In this document: positions 59,901-64,000 of the stretch, in pieces
How the letters are laid out: each line of letters begins with the position of its first letter
Numbering within the stretch: the first letter of the stretch is position 1
Translations under genes and position numbers: made by a program
DNA from: Zygaena filipendulae
Taxonomy: Eukaryota > Arthropoda > Insecta > Lepidoptera > Zygaenidae
NCBI GenBank assembly: GCA_907165275.2
Contig: OU015652.1
Span: 7,703,001 to 7,767,000, forward strand
Reading direction: 5' to 3'
DNA length: 64,000 nucleotides
The notes under the pieces: model-generated
Database searches by the model: none
What the model was told of the DNA's origin: nothing
What the model saw: only the letters and a program-made list of their open reading frames with translations

Positions 59901-62070
59901 GCCTGCTGCTGCTCGTGCTCAAGCAGCACCTCAAGCAGCTCTACGGATTCACCGACGCGTGAGTGCTTCCACTCTGTCTCCACTGAGACTTGAGAGTACC
60001 TACCGGGGCCCTTGTACAGTACGTCCGACAACATTCCTCGCCCATAACGCGCTTCCCAAAAACACAGTGCCAGTCATTCCAGGTGCCTAAATATTATAAA
60101 TTAATATTCTGTAATAAGAAACGTGAATATTATGTTGGAAGTGAAAGTCTTTTTTGAGAACGAGGGAAAGACAATTTTTGTGGCAGGTTGTCTTAACATG
60201 TTACGTCACCTTTATTTTTTTAGGAAAAATTTACTCCCTGAAAGGAAAGGCAAAAGAAACTGAGTGCATACAGTCAATACATATTTAACTTTTTCTGAAG
60301 TTTTTCTTATATTAAAATGCATTAGTAAGATACATTTTGATCTTTACTGGAACTTTTGGAGGTAATCCGACCCAGTTTAACCATAACTTTGCTTTTGGAT
60401 ACTAAGGTTCTTTATCTGTCAGTGTCACATGACCCTATCAACACGACAGTGACATCTCTATCACAGATTAATTAGGAGAATAATGACGTAATACTATCTA
60501 ATGACGTCATTCTGCATTTTGGGGTATGGTCAAAAGTGGGAACTTTGAAACGCTCTATTTAATTAATTTAGGCCAATATTGTTTTTTTCTTTCTTTGTTT
60601 AAGTGGGCCCATAAATCATAATATATCTTTATCTTTAAAATAGACTGTAAAAAAATCATGCAAGTACCCCATGAGGACCCCGCGAGTTTGTGACGTTGTA
60701 GGAGGTAATCTCTGGATCTTCTGAACCGATTTTAAATTTTTTTTCACTGATAGGAAGCTACGTAGTCCTGAGTGACCTAGGGTACTTTTTATCCCGAAAT
60801 TCTCACGGGAAGTCCAAAATTACCGTAGGTGAAACCGCTAGGGACAGCTAGTAGTTTAATACGTACATTGATAATATTGACAATGATTTTATTTATTTTT
60901 TCTGGAGTTTTGGTTAGTACAAAAACTAAATATCACCCTGTTCCTTCTAGGAAAATCACCCAGTATTCTCCATCGGAGGTGGTGAAAGTGCACGAGAAGG
61001 CGTTGTCGCGGCGGCAAGCGCCCCTGTTCGAGCCGAAAGCGACCATAGCCCAGGTCCAGGAGGAGGTCTGCAACGACGAGCTCGACGAGCAGGGCCGGCG
61101 GCGGCTCGTCGACGAGTACCTCGAGGTGAGCACTGAGCGGCCGCACGAACGCTAACACTGCACTGGCGATGGAAGTGTCGCAGGCAGATTGGGCCGGAAC
61201 TGCTAGGTTTATTAACATTTTGCATTGTGACCACACAATCGAATGCTACCGATTTGCGTTGTCTAAACACAGATCACAACGAAATCTTCCGTTTTCGGAA
61301 TTACACTAATGCCGACCGGATTATGTAGACGAACGAAATGTATGTGGTAGACACATAAATTTATTGTCATTTGCGCTCAGCGTACCTACTAATAACCATT
61401 TAGTATTACTTGCTTATTAGCCTTTTTAGTATGGTAATGGGTTCATTGTATATAAATGTTAATGGGAATAAATGTTTTATATTATTATATTATTATTATT
61501 GTTGCTTAGCAATTAATATTAGCATGCTAACTTTTCGTTTCACTAGTCGTGTATCAGCTCTACCTTTAACGAGGCGGCTGTAAATGCCACTCGTTATGAT
61601 ATCCTGCTTCATTTCTATTTCTTCTTATTTTTAAAAATCTTGTATTTTGTTGTATTACTGTCACTCTTTTTTTAAATTCAAAATTATTTATTTTATATTT
61701 TGACTTTCACACTCTTGGTTTTGCTAATTTTCTAACATAACATAAAATATTATGTTACTTAATAAATTATATTTTACCGTTCCAACTGCTTACCTATTTA
61801 TTATTCGAGCTAGCCGGAGGTCTTTCTCACTCCCTCCACTATAAGAACCTTACATACCTGAGTCTAATCTGACTGACTAACCGAGGTCGTATGTTCCCCA
61901 AACAGTTTAAGCAGCTTATGCTGAAGTTCGATCCTGAAGAAGAGGAGGACGAAGAATTCACGCCGGGCGCGGGCGGGGCGGCGGCGGCGGCGGCGGCGGC
62001 GGCGGGCGCGGCGGGGCCGGGGGCGAGCGGCGAGGGCCCCGCGCCCGCGCCCCCCCCGCCCGCCACCTAG
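38943..62070 (+). CDS. Nipped-B: Nipped-B / NIPBL / SCC2, cohesin-loading HEAT-repeat protein
   Basis: Coding exons: 38943-39009, 41763-41931, 42691-43244, 43332-43543, 44482-44713, 44881-45042, 45260-45447, 45700-45937, 47472-47728, 49550-49780, 49870-50088, 50377-50559, 50935-51687, 51863-52183, 52597-52735, 52825-52949, 53873-54107, 54545-54699, 55573-55837, 56109-56299, 57837-58033, 58162-58285, 58680-58826, 59753-59958, 60951-61125, 61906-62070. They sum to 5,910 nt (1,969 residues plus stop) with every phase matching. The N-terminus has the family motif VPITTLAGVASLTDLLP, the MAU2-binding region. Residues about 85-330 are Ser/Asn/Pro-rich. A Lys-rich then acidic linker lies near 960-990. 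HEAT repeats follow, with DLKEMGDVSSGMAS and KYPGFIHMKA of the Nipped-B C-terminal domain. With MAU2 it loads cohesin onto chromatin. The tail is short: nine Ala, then Gly/Pro. Confidence 0.97.
39300..39960 (-). pseudogene. Decayed Tc1-like transposase (Nipped-B intron)
   Basis: On the minus strand the block at 39,595-39,655 reads SPDLIPIEHIWDTLK, the C-terminal signature of Tc1-family DDE transposases. Upstream are FSDES near 39,940 and MHDNAQPH near 39,710. Stops and shifts break the frame. No inverted termini were found. Confidence 0.85.
39993..40091 (+). repeat. (TG)n microsatellite with TATGTGTGGG subunits
   Basis: Dinucleotide TG repeats are interrupted by TATGTGTGGGTG three times, giving a minisatellite-like pattern. 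It is probably length-variable. Cys/Val-rich frames across it are artefacts. Confidence 0.9.
40336..41240. mobile_element. hAT-type element with perfect 8-bp duplication (Nipped-B intron)
   Basis: TACAAAAA at 40,328-40,335 and 41,241-41,248 flanks a 905-bp element. The left end is CAGTGTGTGAAAATATC and the inverted right end CAGGGTGCGAGGATAT. ATATCCGATATATATCGGAT palindromes fill the right subterminal region and recur at the left. No ORF is present. Confidence 0.8.
43565..43992. mobile_element. Foldback MITE next to the exon 43332-43543 splice donor
   Basis: Arms of about 118 bp (43,566-43,690 and 43,868-43,990) pair, with CTAGAAAGGTCAAGTCGGCA and repeated TTAGTGCTAATTTAGTGCT words. ATAATTTTCA at 43,555-43,564 and 43,993-44,002 may be a 10-bp target duplication. 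The element begins 21 bp after the exon. Confidence 0.8.
44095..44310 (+). mobile_element. tRNA-like SINE with joined head and tail
   Basis: It contains GGTTCCGGGTTCGATTCCTG (B-box), GAACACAGGGTTCCATTTTC, an AT-rich middle, and the tail GGGATCAAGTAGATCTGTGT then GAAGTGGATTATTATTATTT. The 5' end before the B-box is diverged. It is the reference for the split copy at 7,735-8,418. Confidence 0.75.
46103..46240 (+). repeat. Diverged CCCGCGG-type fragment
   Basis: TTAGCTATTCCTCGCATTTT and CACCCGCAATAATTGCGC recall the family start, followed by an AATTTTATGATGATTGG block. It is old and incomplete. Confidence 0.45.
46276..46482. mobile_element. Foldback MITE with about 77-bp arms
   Basis: CCCCTAGCCAAATTGACATT at the left is matched by AATGTCAATTTGGCTAGGGG at the right. 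The arms continue through AACGAATCGTCAT and ACTTGGTCA. The interior is about 50 bp. No target duplication was assigned. Confidence 0.8.
46729..47205 (+). repeat. Near full-length CCCGCGG-type repeat
   Basis: The best-preserved copy: CTAGCCGTGCCCCGCGGTTT, GGGATAAAAAGTACCCTATG, the GACAGACAGACAGACAAAAA tract and a GCATTTTTGGCATCAGTATC segment. It is highly similar to 2,799-3,262, with the same order and spacing. Confidence 0.8.
47830..49037. mobile_element. Element with 24-bp inverted termini (Nipped-B intron)
   Basis: GGGCCCTGATTCAGTATGAA at the left and inverted GGGCTCTGATTCAGTATGAC at the right bound 1.2 kb. It carries an inner CCCGCGG-type repeat at 48,610-48,800. No target duplication is apparent, perhaps because another element directly abuts its right end. 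Confidence 0.65.
48610..48800 (+). repeat. CCCGCGG-type repeat nested in the 47,830 element
   Basis: It runs from CTAGCTTTCCCCCACGATTT to AACGTGACACGTGATTTATA, the same subfamily as 9,290-9,530 and 29,885-30,078. Confidence 0.75.
49038..49271. mobile_element. GC-rich MITE with perfect 28-bp termini
   Basis: AGGCTGCGTTCAGACGACAC continuing to GCGCACGC (49,038-49,065) is exactly inverted at 49,244-49,271. The interior has a T tract and GCGCGCC-rich sequence. Base composition contrasts sharply with the AT-rich intron. Confidence 0.85.
52374..52450 (+). repeat. Short CCCGCGG-type fragment
   Basis: TAGCTGTTCCCCGTGATTTC through CCGCGGAAATTCCGGGATAA, then truncated. It lies in a Nipped-B intron. 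Confidence 0.6.
53430..53815 (+). repeat. Dispersed repeat with GTTCCGTATCTC and CGGAACCCTCGGT blocks
   Basis: AGTTCCGTATCTCAAAAG, CGTCTGTTTGTCAAGG and GGAACCCTCGGTACACGATT follow one another in the order I know from a common lepidopteran interspersed repeat. The family name is not established and there is only one copy in this window. Confidence 0.5.
54200..54376 (-). repeat. CCCGCGG-type repeat
   Basis: It ends CGCGGGTGAAACTGCGGGGG then ACAGCTAGT. The distal part TCTGTCTGTTATGTCTGTTC and ACTGAACGGGTTTTCATGCG resembles 58,974-59,170 in reverse. Confidence 0.65.
55094..55326. mobile_element. Small MITE with about 33-bp imperfect termini
   Basis: AGTTGGACGCAGATAAGCAA at 55,094 pairs with TTGCTTATCTATGTCC at 55,309-55,324. 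TTAACCCACA and TGTGGGTTAA continue the arms. The interior is AT-rich without ORF. Confidence 0.65.
57144..57777 (-). mobile_element. GGGTACTTGCATG MITE, copy D (Nipped-B intron)
   Basis: The best-conserved termini of the family: AATAGGGTACTTGCATGA at the left and the exact inverse at the right. Both TGACGTCA sites are intact at 57,325-57,332 and 57,620-57,627. It ends about 60 bp before the exon at 57,837. Confidence 0.88.
58974..59230 (+). repeat. CCCGCGG-type repeat, variant
   Basis: It starts CTAGCTGTGCCCCGCGTTTT and keeps AAAATCCGTTCAGCAGGTTC and GAACAGACAGACAGATAGAA. It lies in a Nipped-B intron. Confidence 0.65.
59588..59607. promoter_or_regulatory. Perfect 20-bp palindrome with CRE core
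   Basis: TCCGTGTGACGTCACACGGA is its own reverse complement and centres on TGACGTCA, the consensus site for CREB/ATF-type bZIP dimers. It is intronic and not inside a GGGTACTTGCATG MITE. Function is inferred from sequence only. Confidence 0.4.
60190..60670 (-). mobile_element. GGGTACTTGCATG MITE, copy E (truncated)
   Basis: The right end ATCATGCAAGTACCCC is present; the left end is missing before CTTAACATGTTACGTCACC. One TGACGTCA site survives at 60,502-60,509. Confidence 0.75.
60680..60855 (-). repeat. CCCGCGG-type repeat
   Basis: It ends TAGGTGAAACCGCTAGGGAC then AGCTAGTAG. The GAGTTTGTGACGTTG start corresponds to the CACAAACTC subfamily of 3,398 in reverse. It lies about 95 bp before the exon at 60,951. 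Confidence 0.65.
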
Positions 62071-62540
62071 CGCCGCGCGCCGCCGACCGAGCGCGGAAGT
62101 GCCGTTCGATAGATATACTCGTATCGCGTGTAGAGGTGTGAGCGTCGCGTCGCGCGTCGCGGAGTGCGCGAGGACAGAGCCGCGGGCGCGCCCGGCCCGC
62201 CCGGGATCGGACGACGCCACCGCGACCCTAGCTATAAATTTAAATTAGTTTATGTTCTATTACTTACGTTTAGTTTACGTCTAAAATTTCCTTGTCGAAA
62301 TTGATTAATTTATTGTATAGCGGAGGCGTGCGGTCCGCGCGGCGACGCGGGCCGGACGGGTCGCGCCGGAAACGGACAGTTGTTGTACATTACATATTAA
62401 GCCGTCCGGTCCCGTCGGCCGAGTCGGGCGCGAGACCAGTGCGACAGATTCTTTATATTTTCTTTAGATTCTTTATATGAGTTATATTTGAGAAACTCGA
62501 TTTTGTTTTTATATTAAAAAAGGTCTTGTGTGTAGATAAT
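62071..62540 (+). other. Nipped-B 3' untranslated region
   Basis: It is GC-rich just after the TAG stop, then AT-rich. ATTAAA at about 62,512 is a plausible polyadenylation signal. Open frames here are GC-rich artefacts. Confidence 0.55.
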
Positions 62541-62757
62541 TTTTATGAAGAATATAAATTATATGTAACTCGATACGACTTGTTTTCTCATAAATGTTTT
62601 TGCCCTCTAATTTTTTGCTGTCGCATCACTGTAGTTCATTGTAGTTTCGGGGAGATTTCGAGGGACATTTAAAATGGACACCCGATTTGAGTACCGTTTA
62701 ATTTATAACGTTCGCACTCAGTCGTTTTAATGATTACTTAATTCAGAAACATTTTTT

Positions 62758-62826
62758 TAAATTAATGTTAATTGGCATTTAACTAATCAAGTTAAATTTA
62801 GTTAAATGCCAATTAACATTAATTTA
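62758..62826. repeat. Perfect 28-bp inverted repeat with 13-bp loop
   Basis: Arms 62,758-62,785 and 62,799-62,826 are exact inverses (AATGTTAATTGGCATTTAAC). It could be a hairpin at the transcript end or a remnant of a foldback element. A partial echo (AATGTTATTGGCATTTTACT) lies at 62,888. Confidence 0.85.
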
Positions 62827-62913
62827 ATGAATGTCTCTGAGTGCAGCAGTTTTGTTTTTAAAATCTTTACTTAAAATTATGTAATCAATGTTATTGGCAT
62901 TTTACTATTCAGT

Positions 62914-63703
62914 TAAAGAACAATGGCCAAATTTCTATAGGAGCTGGACTTGACTTTTATTTTTCATGTCCCAAAATAAAATTTGTTTTTATGTTGTAAA
63001 TACCATCCCGTTTAAAAATCATATCTAAATAACCACGATTTTTAAAAATAATAACAATACATTTGAGGTTAGAATCAACAATTACCTTTTACCCGACCTA
63101 AAAGTGTAGTTAGCATAGAAAAAATGTAGTTAGCGATAGCGATAGTCACAAGTTGTAGTTATCAGTCCGTAAAAAATGTCTAGGTCAAAACTGGTCAAAA
63201 CGACTAAGGAAATCCAAAATAGAACAACAAGTGAAGCGAGATGAGTGCGTGATTGCCGGGTGTCATGTCAATTGTCAATTAAAAAAAATAACAAATTAAC
63301 AATGACAATCACTGACGCGGTTCGATGACCACAGATTAAGTAACTTGTCGAGGACAAATGACGTTCCGTTGTACTCAATTGAACAAAATGCTTATACTTA
63401 ATATGAACCTACATAATTATTTTTTATGACAAGAATGCACACACAGTGGTTGATTTGATGCCTATATATTTATCGAGTAAGACTATTCAGAGAAACGTGA
63501 ATAATTATAGTCTTTGAATACTAAGTGATTTCATACGCGAAATGAATCGTCAAAAGGTGCGTTCTAAAACCACATACATGGATGTCGTAGAAGTTACAAA
63601 AACAAAAATAAATCGATATCTTTTTTTTGTGGCTACTTTTTGTGTTTTTTAGAGATACTTTTTGTGTTTTTTAAGATCCTAAAAAATAAGGGTATTTTTC
63701 ATA
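62914..63703 (+). repeat. Long dispersed repeat, copy 2
   Basis: Matches 19,912-20,690 throughout, with small indels, from AAAGAACAATGGCCAAATTT to TTTTTCATATA. A Tc1-like terminus interrupts it at the end. Confidence 0.75.
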
Positions 63704-63705
63704 TA

Positions 63706-64000
63706 CAGTGGTGGTCATATAATTAAGAACGATTTATATGTAGACCTCATATTGAAATTAAAATGTTCATAACAAAGATTTCACTCCTTCCTGGAAAATA
63801 ATGAATATACCATTAGTTTCAACGTTTACAAGGCTAACAAAATCTGTAATAAAAACAGGAAATAATATTTAATTTACCGGTTAATTCGTTGACAATTAAA
63901 TATTGGTAACATCGCAGTAGCTCGGAGGCTGGACAAATAATTAAGAACGAAACATTAAAAAAAAAAATATTAAAGATAATTTAAGAATTTAGGTATGGCT
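63706..64000 (+). mobile_element. Left end of a Tc1-like element, running off the window
   Basis: CAGTGGTGGTCATATAATTA follows a TA dinucleotide, the usual Tc1/mariner target. The copy-1 repeat at about 20,680 continues without this sequence, giving an empty-site comparison. An AATTAAGAACGAAACATT word recurs inside. No coding region is visible before the window ends. Confidence 0.65.

Noticed and set aside
1..64000. CRISPR array, bacterial operon or prophage
   Set aside because: Spliced animal genes and eukaryotic repeats fill the window; no regularly spaced short repeats were seen.

Overview
The window looks like nuclear DNA of a moth or butterfly (Lepidoptera). Gene exons are short and relatively GC-rich and are separated by AT-rich introns with GT-AG junctions. 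The intergenic DNA and introns are crowded with DNA transposons, MITEs, a tRNA-like SINE, LINE ends and many copies of the repeat beginning CTAGCTGTSCCCCGCGGTTTCACCCGCGG, which I know as common in lepidopteran genomes. The species cannot be named from the sequence alone.

Layout. 1-10,688: no host gene recognised; mixed repeats, a decayed mariner transposase, a SINE split by a LINE end, and a TA-flanked MITE. 10,689-15,763: an apparently intact DIRS-type tyrosine-recombinase retrotransposon on the minus strand, with inverted terminal repeats, an internal complementary region, three ORFs and a probable spliceosomal intron in ORF1. 16,064-21,013: stacked foldback, hAT-like and Mutator-like insertions. 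21,250-23,321 (+): a TMEM11/PMI homologue (mitochondrial inner membrane morphology), three exons. 24,767-32,229 (-): a DHRS7B-like short-chain dehydrogenase, five exons, introns filled with MITEs. 32,788-33,375 (+): a small THAP-domain gene, divergent from the dehydrogenase. 33,376-38,889: MITEs, foldbacks and tiny insertions. 38,943-62,070 (+): the complete coding sequence of Nipped-B/NIPBL/SCC2, the cohesin loader, in 26 coding exons whose lengths sum to 5,910 nt, giving 1,969 residues. 62,071-64,000: its 3' region, a repeat copy, and the start of a Tc1-like element that runs off the window.

The host genes are unrelated in pathway: cohesin loading, cristae/mitochondrial shape, an SDR oxidoreductase, and a zinc-finger DNA-binding protein. 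Nothing suggests a functional cluster. The TMEM11, SDR and THAP coding sequences (525, 933 and 306 nt with stop) also splice to exact open frames.

The most unusual signal is a set of four tiny insertions (27, 24, 38 and 74 bp), each flanked by a perfect 8-bp direct repeat. All share the end CAGAGAGAAGGTAATCA or its complement. They look like ultra-short hAT-type insertions or excision remnants. Other notable points are the intron in the DIRS gag-like gene, a MITE family that spreads paired TGACGTCA (CRE) palindromes, Harbinger-like MITEs with TTA duplications, and an SDR whose catalytic Asn appears replaced by Asp. All splice junctions, family names and target duplications were read by eye, with no alignment or database search.
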